From assembly GCA_022567855.1 (NCBI GenBank), contig JADFGE010000087.1, positions 1-9,510 on the forward strand: 9,510 nt of DNA, written 5' to 3'. Below, piece after piece: positions 1 to 5,905 of this stretch. This DNA comes from Planctomycetota bacterium (GTDB lineage: Bacteria > Planctomycetota > Phycisphaerae > Phycisphaerales > SM1A02). The notes under the pieces are model-generated. The model was not told the origin of the DNA, did no database searches, and saw only the letters and a list, made by a program, of their open reading frames with translations. Within the stretch, counting starts at the first letter, position 1; every line of letters begins with the position of its first letter. Position numbers and translations under genes: made by a program.

Positions 1-2
1 TA

Positions 3-2264
3 GAGAGCAACTACGACACCGATCTGTGGACGCCGATCTTTGAGGCGATAACGAAACACACCGGAGCGCATCCGTATAAAGGATCGCTGGACGATCCGGT
101 TGATGTCGCCTATCGCGTGATTGCCGATCACATTCGGTGTCTGACGTTCGCGATCACGGACGGCGCCTGGCCGAGCAACGAAGGGCGCGGCTACGTCTTG
201 CGGCGCATTCTTCGCCGGGCGGTCCGCCATTCGCACCAAACATTGCAAACCAAAGGCGCCTGGCTGTACGAGTTGGTTCCCGCAGTAATAGATTCCTTGG
301 GCGAAGCGTTCCCCGAACTCAACGACAAGCCGGACAAGGTCGCGGAAGTTATTCGTGATGAAGAGGAGGGATTCCTACGAACACTGGATCGGGGGATCGA
401 TCTGTTTCAAGACAAAGCCATGTATGAGGCACTTGGCCACGAACTCGCTCGATCACGAAATGCCTCGCTTTGCGACTTGCGCAAAATCCGAGCAGAGTTA
501 CTAAAAAAAGTGCAGCCCCAGGAGTGGGACTCGGTCGTTCACAGAGAGGGGACACTTTTTAAGTATGCGATGCGTCGAGCGGACGGAGAACTAGAACTTG
601 TGCATGTCCCTATGGAGGGATTCGACGACTACGTGGCGAACCAATGCACATCTCCACCCACCATCTCTGCGGAAGACGCCTTCAAACTCCACGACACCTA
701 CGGCTTCCCGATCGACCTGACGCGCATCATGGCTGAGGAACGGGGCATGACCGTCGATGAAGCCGGCTTCGAGAAGCTGATGGCCGAAGCGCGACAAAGG
801 TCAAGAGGCGCGGGGCGCGACCTCGATGACCCATTCGACCTACTGGATAGCGAGCAGTTGGTGGCCTGCGACGACTCGCTCAAGTATGTTGAACCCTTCG
901 AGTGCGCCGCGCTCATCACGTCCGTCGCGCGAAACACGAAGCCCTTTGATACGGACTCTGCGAAGCTGGGCCAGCAGATCGTCTTTTCGACCAACCGCAC
1001 ACCGTTCTATGCCGAACAAGGCGGTCAAGTATCGGATACGGGGACTGTCCACACGGACGACGGGGAGATCCTGGTTACGCAGGTTCACCAGCGTGGCGAT
1101 TACATCGTTCACATTGGGCGTGTCACGAAGGGCGAAATCGTGAGCGGAACAACCTGTCGAATGGAAGTCGATCGAGCGCGCCGCCTCAGCATAATGCAAA
1201 ATCACACGACCACGCATCTATTGAACTTCGCGCTGCGGGCGGTGATCGGCCCCGAAGAAGGTCAGAAAGGCTCGCTCGTTGCGCCGGACCGGTTGCGCTT
1301 TGATTTCAGCTCGTCTCACGCGATGACCAGCGAGCAGATCGAGCAGACCGAGCGCCTCGTCAACGCTGACATTCAGCAGGAGCTGGAGGTCTACGACGAG
1401 GTGGTGCCGTTATCGCAAGCCAAAGCGATAATCAGCCTGCGAGCGGTGTTCGGCGAGAAATACCCCGATCCAGTGCGCGTGGTCAGCATCGGCGTGCCGC
1501 TGAAGGAAGTGCTGGCCGACCCGTCCAACGAGCAATGGAAGGAGTTTTCCATCGAGCTTTGCGGCGGAACGCACCTCAGCGAGACCGGCGAGGCCAAGCG
1601 CTTCATCATCACGCACGAACAAGCACTGGCGGCAGGTGTGCGCCGCATCATTGCGCTGACCGGCCCCGCCGCCATGGCCGCCGACGCAGCCGGAAACGAA
1701 CTTGAATCCCGAGCGCAGCGCGCTTCGGAGTTGGACGATGCCCAACTTCCGGGGGAGTTTGACCAGATCACCAAGCTCTTAGAGCAGCTTACGATCGGGG
1801 CGGTGGCGCATCATCGAATCGAAGCGCTGCTTGAGCCGTTGAAGGGGCGCATGAAGGAATTGCGCCGACAAGCGCGGGCTGAGTCTCGATCGAATATCGT
1901 CGATCAAGCGCGCGATATCGCCGCAAGCGCCGCAGGCTCGATCATCGTCGACCAAGTCTTGGGGGCCGACAAAGAGACGCTGCGCACCGCATTGGATACG
2001 GTTCGCGCCAAACACACGAGCGCTGCGGTGATGCTTTTTACCGCGGACGAGATCGAATCGAAGGTGTCGATTGTGGCGCGCGTGCCCGAGGCGTTGATCG
2101 AAAAGGGGCTCAAGGCCGGCGACTGGGTGCGCGAAGCGGCGAAGGCCTGCGGCGGCAGCGGCGGCGGGCGGGCGGATATGGCCCAAGCCGGCGGAAAGAA
2201 CCCCGACAAAGTCCACGATGCCATCAGCATCGCAAAAAGCTATGCTCAGAAGATCATCCAATGA
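3..2264 (+). CDS. alaS: Alanyl-tRNA synthetase, 5'-truncated by window start
   Basis: Charges tRNA-Ala with alanine in the cytoplasm and edits mischarged Ser/Gly. The frame is open from base 3 (ESNYDTDLWTPIF, end of the aminoacylation domain) and gives about 753 residues; the N-terminal catalytic part lies outside the window. Seen in order: tRNA-recognition region with YVLRRILRRAVRH; the conserved EDAFKLHDTYGFPIDLT segment near 670-720; the editing domain with FYAEQGGQVSDTG; zinc-type motif HTTTH at 1203-1217 and its partner CGGTH at 1560-1574; and the DHHA1-type C-terminus with GGSGGGRADMAQAGG near 2150-2196. All hallmark motifs are intact, so the enzyme should be functional. Oddity: an in-frame insertion of about 83 residues (414-662) where bacterial AlaRS normally has a short linker. 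The stop codon overlaps the next start (ATGA), suggesting translational coupling. Identification is firm. Confidence 0.97.
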   Translation, partial: ESNYDTDLWTPIFEAITKHTGAHPYKGSLDDPVDVAYRVIADHIRCLTFAITDGAWPSNEGRGYVLRRILRRAVRHSHQTLQTKGAWLYELVPAVIDSLGEAFPELNDKPDKVAEVIRDEEEGFLRTLDRGIDLFQDKAMYEALGHELARSRNASLCDLRKIRAELLKKVQPQEWDSVVHREGTLFKYAMRRADGELELVHVPMEGFDDYVANQCTSPPTISAEDAFKLHDTYGFPIDLTRIMAEERGMTVDEAGFEKLMAEARQRSRGAGRDLDDPFDLLDSEQLVACDDSLKYVEPFECAALITSVARNTKPFDTDSAKLGQQIVFSTNRTPFYAEQGGQVSDTGTVHTDDGEILVTQVHQRGDYIVHIGRVTKGEIVSGTTCRMEVDRARRLSIMQNHTTTHLLNFALRAVIGPEEGQKGSLVAPDRLRFDFSSSHAMTSEQIEQTERLVNADIQQELEVYDEVVPLSQAKAIISLRAVFGEKYPDPVRVVSIGVPLKEVLADPSNEQWKEFSIELCGGTHLSETGEAKRFIITHEQALAAGVRRIIALTGPAAMAADAAGNELESRAQRASELDDAQLPGEFDQITKLLEQLTIGAVAHHRIEALLEPLKGRMKELRRQARAESRSNIVDQARDIAASAAGSIIVDQVLGADKETLRTALDTVRAKHTSAAVMLFTADEIESKVSIVARVPEALIEKGLKAGDWVREAAKACGGSGGGRADMAQAGGKNPDKVHDAISIAKSYAQKIIQ
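414..662 (+). other. In-frame insertion inside alaS
   Basis: Between the conserved helix ending RTLDRGIDLFQD and the conserved ISAEDAFKLHDTYGFP block there are about 83 residues, where AlaRS proteins I know have roughly 10-15. The segment is charged, with a likely helix around DLRKIRAELLKK and a possible beta region around GELELVHVPM. It reads more A/T-rich than its flanks, with codons such as TTA, CTA and AGA, and contains a run of seven A at 503-509. It is too short for an intein and lacks intein splice residues. I do not recognise the domain. The insertion size is judged against remembered family sequences, not an alignment. Confidence 0.6.
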
Positions 2265-2698
2265 CGAACACAAACCCAGATCAAGAGGACCGCGTGCCGA
2301 TCGACCCTGACAAAGAGGACGCAGATGCCGCGTCGCTCCCGCTCTCGGGTCTGCCCGAGGGTGATGACAACCTGCCCGCCGTCGTCCAGGATGTCGATAC
2401 GAATCAGATCAAGCAGTTCATAACGCAGATTCGTTCGGCCGAGCATCAGGTGGGCGAGCACATCATCAACGCGCTGCAGGATCCCGACACCGTGGCCGTG
2501 CTTACCACCGTGGTGATCGGACCCAAGGGCGGGCAGCACATCGTCTCAGCCGGGCTTGATCCCGAAACGCTTGAAGAGGTTCAGAAGATGTTGGTCAAGG
2601 CCGAAGAGGATCGCCACGAGGACATCCCCTGCGTCGGCTTCCACTGCTTCCTGAAGCGCAAACCGAAGAAGGAGGCGGACGGTGATTCACAGACGTGA
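2261..2698 (+). CDS. Conserved-looking hypothetical protein, 145 aa, unknown function
   Basis: I do not recognise this protein. The ATG overlaps the alaS stop by four bases (ATGA) and the 3' end overlaps the next gene by 17 bases, so it sits in the middle of a tightly packed unit and is very likely translated. The first 45 residues are acidic and proline-rich and probably disordered (DKEDADAASLPL). A compact alpha/beta part follows, from about residue 47 to 130: a helix through NQIKQFITQIRSAEHQVGEH, a hydrophobic strand VAVLTTVVIGPKGGQHIVSA, a helix PETLEEVQKMLVKAEED, and an end IPCVGFHCFLKRKPKK with two cysteines and a basic tail. There is no signal peptide or membrane segment, so it is probably cytoplasmic. 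No enzyme motif is visible. Confidence 0.8.
   Translation: MTNTNPDQEDRVPIDPDKEDADAASLPLSGLPEGDDNLPAVVQDVDTNQIKQFITQIRSAEHQVGEHIINALQDPDTVAVLTTVVIGPKGGQHIVSAGLDPETLEEVQKMLVKAEEDRHEDIPCVGFHCFLKRKPKKEADGDSQT
2669..2675 (+). promoter_or_regulatory. Strong Shine-Dalgarno that fixes a GTG start
   Basis: AAGGAGG lies six bases before the GTG at 2682, inside the coding sequence of the preceding gene. It supports the GTG start, which also places the RREFLKR twin-arginine motif at residues 4-10, where a Tat signal should begin. Confidence 0.75.
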
Positions 2699-3638
2699 GT
2701 TCCTCAAACGAACGGCCGTCGCAGCCGCCGCCCCGATCGCGCTGAGCAGCCGATCGTTCGCGCATCGTTTTCAAGACAAGGACAAGCCGTTGTTCAAGAT
2801 TTCGTTAGCGCAGTGGTCGCTTCACCGCATGCTCCAGGGGGGCGAACTCGATGCGCTCGACTTTGCCGCATTCGCGAAGAACGAATTCGGCATCGAGGCC
2901 ATCGAGTATGTCAATTCGTTCTTCAAAGAATACGCCCAGGACAAAGCCTATCTGGATCGACTGAAAAGGCGAGCAGACGACAACAGCGTCAAAAGCCTGC
3001 TCATCATGGTCGATGGCGAAGGCGGGCTTGGCGATCCGGACGACCTCAAGCGCGAGCAGGCGATATTCAATCATCACAAGTGGGTCAACGCCGCGAAGTT
3101 CCTCGGCTGCCATTCGATTCGTGTCAACGCCCAAAGCAGCGGGAGCTACGACGAGCAGCGCGACCTCGCGGCGGATGGTCTTCGCCGCCTGACGGAGTTC
3201 GCTGCTCAAGAAGACATCAACGTCATCGTCGAGAACCACGGTGGGCTCTCGTCCAACGGCGGGTGGTTATCAAGTGTGATCAAACACGTCGATCATCCGC
3301 GATGTGGGACGCTGCCTGACTTCGGCAACTTCTGCCTGGATTGGAATCGGCGCGATGAGCCGGACGCGTGGTACGACCGCTATCAAGGCGTGACCGAACT
3401 CATGCCCTTCGCCAAAGCGGTCAGCGCCAAGTCGCACGATTTCGATGAATCGGGCGACGAAACGCACACTGATTTTCGCCGCATGATGAAGATCGTGCTC
3501 GATGCGGGATACCACGGCTACGTCGGCATCGAATACGAAGGCAGCCGCCTCAGCGAGGTTGAGGGCGTGAAGGCGACGAAGAAACTGCTCGAAACGGTGC
3601 GCGATGAACTCAACGCGCAAGCGAATTCCAGCGAATAA
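2682..3638 (+). CDS. Tat-exported sugar phosphate isomerase/epimerase-like TIM-barrel protein
   Basis: 318 residues. The N-terminus MIHRREFLKRTAVAAAAP is a twin-arginine signal (RR at 4-5, FLK, then an alanine-rich core), so the folded protein is probably sent across the cytoplasmic membrane. The mature part matches the xylose-isomerase-like / AP-endonuclease-2 TIM-barrel family: ISLAQWSLHRM (40-50), GIEAIEYVN (70-78), GCHSIRVNAQ (142-151), VIVENHGG (181-188), LPDFGNF (211-217), AKSHDF (249-254), VGIEYEG (281-287). Likely metal ligands are Glu184, Asp213, His252 and Glu284 or Glu286; all are present. Planctomycetes encode many such Tat-exported proteins, usually linked to sugar catabolism, but the substrate here cannot be read from sequence. 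The start overlaps the upstream gene by 17 bases and has a strong ribosome site. An isomerase, epimerase or lyase activity is possible. Confidence 0.88.
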   Translation: MIHRREFLKRTAVAAAAPIALSSRSFAHRFQDKDKPLFKISLAQWSLHRMLQGGELDALDFAAFAKNEFGIEAIEYVNSFFKEYAQDKAYLDRLKRRADDNSVKSLLIMVDGEGGLGDPDDLKREQAIFNHHKWVNAAKFLGCHSIRVNAQSSGSYDEQRDLAADGLRRLTEFAAQEDINVIVENHGGLSSNGGWLSSVIKHVDHPRCGTLPDFGNFCLDWNRRDEPDAWYDRYQGVTELMPFAKAVSAKSHDFDESGDETHTDFRRMMKIVLDAGYHGYVGIEYEGSRLSEVEGVKATKKLLETVRDELNAQANSSE

Positions 3639-3687
3639 TCCCACCGCGAGCGATTATACGAAACTACGTGATTCTCGTGCGTTTACA

Positions 3688-3759
3688 GGGTGCCATGCTT
3701 CATTCCCGACGCGTCGGGATGAAGCATGCTTTGCCCTATCGGGTCAAAGCATGGCACCC
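3688..3759. repeat. Nested palindromic intergenic element (REP-like)
   Basis: The outer arms GGGTGCCATGCTT (3688-3700) and AAGCATGGCACCC (3747-3759) are perfect 13-base inverted repeats. Inside are two further hairpins. The first pairs CATGCTTCA (3694-3702) with TGAAGCATG (3720-3728) around the perfect palindrome TCCCGACGCGTCGGGA (3704-3719). The second pairs CATGCTTTG (3725-3733) with CAAAGCATG (3745-3753), continued by CCC/GGG around a TATC loop. The hairpins share the CATG at 3725-3728, so folds compete. It lies 49 bases after the TIM-barrel stop and could also act as a transcription stop or mRNA stabiliser. No protein is encoded. Confidence 0.8.
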
Positions 3760-3801
3760 GCCCACGGATCGATTGCAATGCGTATTACAAGGCCGCAGTT
3801 T

Positions 3802-3835
3802 CCTCATCCCTCATCCCGCATCCCTCATCCCGCAT
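3802..3835. repeat. Short tandem repeat, 14-base unit
   Basis: Two perfect adjacent copies of CCCTCATCCCGCAT (3808-3821 and 3822-3835) are preceded by a partial copy, CCTCAT. The stretch lies between the palindromic element and the next gene and has no coding potential I trust. Confidence 0.75.
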
Positions 3836-3846
3836 GTTGCTCGGAA

Positions 3847-3860
3847 CCCGCCGTGGCGGG
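3847..3860. repeat. Short GC-rich palindrome CCCGCC-GT-GGCGGG
   Basis: CCCGCC (3847-3852) and GGCGGG (3855-3860) form a perfect inverted repeat about 36 bases before the dehydrogenase start. It is part of the same repeat-rich spacer. It could be a repeat fragment or a protein-binding site; the sequence alone does not decide. Confidence 0.4.
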
Positions 3861-3882
3861 GCGCATGGCTCATCCCTGCCTG

Positions 3883-3888
3883 TACAAT
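3883..3888 (+). promoter_or_regulatory. Possible -10 box (TACAAT) giving a near-leaderless transcript
   Basis: TACAAT lies eight bases before the ATG at 3896, so transcription would begin at or within a base or two of the start codon. No Shine-Dalgarno is visible before this ATG, which fits. No good -35 hexamer is seen at the usual distance, so the call is tentative. Confidence 0.35.
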
Positions 3889-3895
3889 CCCCGCC

Positions 3896-4924
3896 ATGAA
3901 AGCAGCCGTTATCTCGCAGCAGGGGACGCCCGTCGCGCCGAACGTGCAGGTCGTCGATGATTGGCCGGACCCAACCGCCGCCCCCGGGAATGTACTCGTC
4001 AAGACCGAAGCGTCGGCGTTGAATCATCTTGATCTATGGATCGGCCGAGGCCTGCCCGGGCTGGACTTCGACTATCCGCGCATTACCGGTTCGGACGGAT
4101 GCGGGATTATCGAAGCCGTCGGCGAAGGTGTTGACGAAAGTTGGATGGGAAAGCGCGTGGTCGTCAACGCCGCCGTCCCGCAGCCACCGCCGACGCTCCC
4201 CGACACAAGCCTCGCCGGGCCTGACATCACCATGATCGGCGAGCACGATCCCGGCACCATGGCGGAGAAATTCGTCGCCCCCGTGACCAACGTCGCGTGT
4301 GTCGGCGATGTTGAACCAACCGACGCCGCTGCGTATGCGCTGACCCATCTGACAGCCTGGCGCATGTTGATCAGCCGAGCGCAACTTCGCGCCGGGCAAA
4401 CGGTGCTGATCACAGGGATCGGCGGCGGGGTTGCCCTGGCTTGTCTGAACATCGCCAAGCATTTCGGTTGCACGACGGTCGTCACCAGCCGACATCAATC
4501 CAAGCTCGATAAAGCAGCCGAACTCGGCGCCACCCACGGCATCCTCGACACCGGCGAAGATTGGTCGCGCCAGGTACGCCAAGTCACGTCCAAACAAGGC
4601 GCCGATGTCTGTGCCGATTCGATCGGGAAGGCTGTGCATTTGTCGTGCATCAAGTCATTGGCGCGCGGCGGCGTGTTCGTCACCTGCGGCTGCACCACCG
4701 GTCCCGATGCGACAACCGACTTGGCCCGCATGTTCTGGAATCAGTGTTCCATCATGGGCTCAACCATGGGCGATATGGACGAGTTTCGCCAGGCGATTTC
4801 GTTACTGAATAGCGGTGCGATCAAGCCGGTCGTTGATTCGGTGCACGATGCGAATGACGCCGCCAAAGCATACGAACGGCTCGAATCCGGCGACCAATTC
4901 GGCAAGGTCGTCATTCGCTGGTGA
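3896..4924 (+). CDS. Zinc-independent alcohol dehydrogenase / quinone oxidoreductase family protein
   Basis: 342 residues; a medium-chain dehydrogenase/reductase acting in the cytoplasm, probably NADPH-linked. The GroES-like N-terminal domain runs to about residue 130: MKAAVISQQG start, VLVKTEASALNHLDLW (33-48), then ITGSDGCGIIEAVGEGV (63-79). The Rossmann domain has the nucleotide-binding loop TGIGGGVA (173-180) and strand VVTSRHQSKLDKAAELGA. The C-terminus DAAKAYERLESGDQFGKVVIRW is typical of the family. The catalytic-zinc cysteine is replaced (ALNHLDLW with Asn43) and the usual four-cysteine structural-zinc lobe is absent, replaced by a proline-rich stretch VPQPPPTLPDTS. This places it with quinone-reductase-like rather than zinc alcohol dehydrogenases. 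The ATG at 3896 is preferred over longer in-frame openings because the family motif begins at MKAAV and the upstream sequence is repeat. Substrate unknown; apparently a single-gene unit. Confidence 0.9.
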   Translation: MKAAVISQQGTPVAPNVQVVDDWPDPTAAPGNVLVKTEASALNHLDLWIGRGLPGLDFDYPRITGSDGCGIIEAVGEGVDESWMGKRVVVNAAVPQPPPTLPDTSLAGPDITMIGEHDPGTMAEKFVAPVTNVACVGDVEPTDAAAYALTHLTAWRMLISRAQLRAGQTVLITGIGGGVALACLNIAKHFGCTTVVTSRHQSKLDKAAELGATHGILDTGEDWSRQVRQVTSKQGADVCADSIGKAVHLSCIKSLARGGVFVTCGCTTGPDATTDLARMFWNQCSIMGSTMGDMDEFRQAISLLNSGAIKPVVDSVHDANDAAKAYERLESGDQFGKVVIRW

Positions 4925-5021
4925 GAATTTCCCCGCGAGCCTGCTCGTCCCCGAGCCGGGTCTCGCAGGTATAACGTGCGTCTACGTCGCGCAACGTCAG
5001 CACATTCAACTGATACGTCAA
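4911..5021 (-). other. Weak coding-like fragment antisense to the dehydrogenase 3' end
   Basis: On the minus strand a frame reads LTYQLNVLTLRDVDARYTC then ETRLGDEQARGEILTSE before a TGA at 4911-4913. The earliest start-like codon I checked is a TTG at 5021-5019, with no ribosome-binding site, and an in-frame stop lies about 45 bases upstream. Third-position GC looks coding-like, and the residues read more like a real protein than most shadow frames. It overlaps the dehydrogenase end by 14 bases. It could be a gene relic, a tiny gene or chance; chance is the default. Confidence 0.2.
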
Positions 5022-5034
5022 CCGCGGGCGGGGA

Positions 5035-5056
5035 TCCCGATGGAGTCGGGACGGCT
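5035..5056. repeat. Hairpin repeat, copy 1 (second copy at 9205-9226, inverted)
   Basis: TCCCGA and TCGGGA form a six-base stem around TGGAG, followed by CGGCT. The 22-base unit matches the reverse complement of 9205-9226 at 20 of 22 positions by direct reading. Two copies in one window, both in spacers, suggest a dispersed intergenic element. Confidence 0.65.
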
Positions 5057-5095
5057 CGCTGGTTTACGCATCGGAAATTCGCTCCGCCGCAGCGC

Positions 5096-5130
5096 AAATA
5101 AACACCCGCCTGTGTTTGACAAGCGGGTGT
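5096..5130 (-). terminator. Intrinsic terminator for the minus-strand membrane-protein gene
   Basis: On the minus strand ACACCCGC (5130-5123) pairs with GCGGGTGT (5109-5102). A further TGT/ACA pairing beyond one mismatch closes a five-base loop. The stem is followed directly by TTATTTG (5101-5095). It lies about 30 bases past the stop codon at 5162, the expected position for a Rho-independent terminator of that gene. Confidence 0.75.
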
Positions 5131-5161
5131 CGTGTAATCGAATCGATGCGTTGCCGTCGGC

Positions 5162-5655
5162 TTACGCGGCTTGCTGGAACTCGTCGATGGATTGAGTATC
5201 CTCGATCGCGACCGGTTGACCGGAGAACGCTGCCTTCCATTCCGGCTGGAGGAACAACCAAACCAACAGTCCGCCGTACACCGCGAAGCCGAGGTTGAAA
5301 AGGTTGAATCCGCTAAAGAGCGTGATGATGTTCAGCACCGCCCACGCGCCGCCGCAAATCATCGCGAGCTTGCGGCCCCAAGGCTTGAGCCCGAGCACGC
5401 CGATGCCTGAGAACAGCATCGCAGCGCTCGCGCCGAATGCGACGATTCCGGCGATGGCCATGATCCCGCCTACGCCGGCTGCGCCGGCTGCTGCGCCTTC
5501 GAACTCAGCCCCGAACTCCGCCTCCGTCCCCGCGCCCATCACAGCCATCATGCCGCCGCCGAGGACGATCAAGATTGCGAATAACGCGCCGATCGCTCCG
5601 ATACGATATTCAGGACGCCGACCGCGGTCATCCCTCCAGTTCGTTTATTGCCCAT
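5162..5655 (-). pseudogene. Small four-helix membrane protein, apparently frameshifted
   Basis: The gene appears to start at ATG 5655-5653, seven bases after AAGGGG on the minus strand. That frame reads MGNKRTGGMTAVGVLNIV and then goes off into SERSARYSQS and a stop at 5569. The continuation of the same protein, GAIGALFAILIVLGGGMMAV, lies in another frame and runs to the TAA at 5162. One base is missing near 5600-5602; adding one T would read NIVFGAIGALFAIL and give 164 residues. The repaired protein has four likely membrane helices (about 11-40, 60-84, 92-117, 118-136), a loop rich in Glu and Ala, a LKPWGRKLA segment between helices 2 and 3, and a polar tail ending DTQSIDEFQQAA. Family unknown to me. 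It has its own terminator, so it is a single-gene unit. Either a real mutation or a sequencing error; the otherwise clean frame favours a recent event or an error. Confidence 0.7.
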
Positions 5656-5835
5656 GAGTAATCCCCTTCCCGTCCCTGGTCAAATGTAACCGAACTGGAA
5701 TTCATCGGCCCGAAAAGGCCAGGATAAGCCTGCATCTGGACGACAAGGCGCTTCGTGTCTCATAAGGATCGGAGCAACCGTTCCAACCTAACGCTCCATG
5801 ACCGAATACCCGCCGCTACCGCCGGGACAGAACAC

Positions 5836-5841
5836 TACAAT
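5836..5841 (+). promoter_or_regulatory. Possible -10 box (TACAAT) before the carboxylate-amine ligase
   Basis: TACAAT lies about 65 bases before the preferred start at 5906, in the 250-base gap between divergent genes. No clear -35 is seen. The ATG formed at 5840 within this motif is in frame with the gene, so a near-leaderless longer product cannot be ruled out. Confidence 0.25.
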
Positions 5842-5905
5842 GGCCGCGGGCGGTGCAGACTTCAGATCAATCCACGCTCAGCCGTCCCCAAAGGCAGGTC
5901 GCCCA

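Noticed and set aside
503..509. Run of seven A in alaS as a programmed slippage site
   Set aside because: The zero frame continues into all essential downstream motifs, and I did not find a functional alternative product.
414..662. Intein in alaS
   Set aside because: About 83 residues is below the size of mini-inteins, and there is no N-terminal Cys/Ser block or C-terminal His-Asn ending.
1779..2273. Minus-strand open frame of 164 codons opposite the alaS end
   Set aside because: Antisense to the well-conserved DHHA1 region of AlaRS.
3668..3895. Longer start for the dehydrogenase giving 418 residues
   Set aside because: The added part would be translated from the palindrome and tandem repeats; the family begins at MKAAV at 3896.
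4034..4639. Minus-strand open frame of 201 codons opposite the dehydrogenase
   Set aside because: It lies fully inside a gene with clear family motifs; composition is that of a GC-rich shadow frame and no domain is recognisable.
4935..4969. Hairpins around GCGAG/CTCGC and CTCG/CGAG just after the dehydrogenase stop
   Set aside because: The pairings are short and mutually exclusive, with no T-run, so not strong enough to call a terminator.
5162..5572. TTG start at 5572 as the true start of the membrane protein
   Set aside because: It would cut the first helix, whereas an ATG with a good ribosome site and the matching missing helix lies upstream in another frame, pointing to a frameshift.
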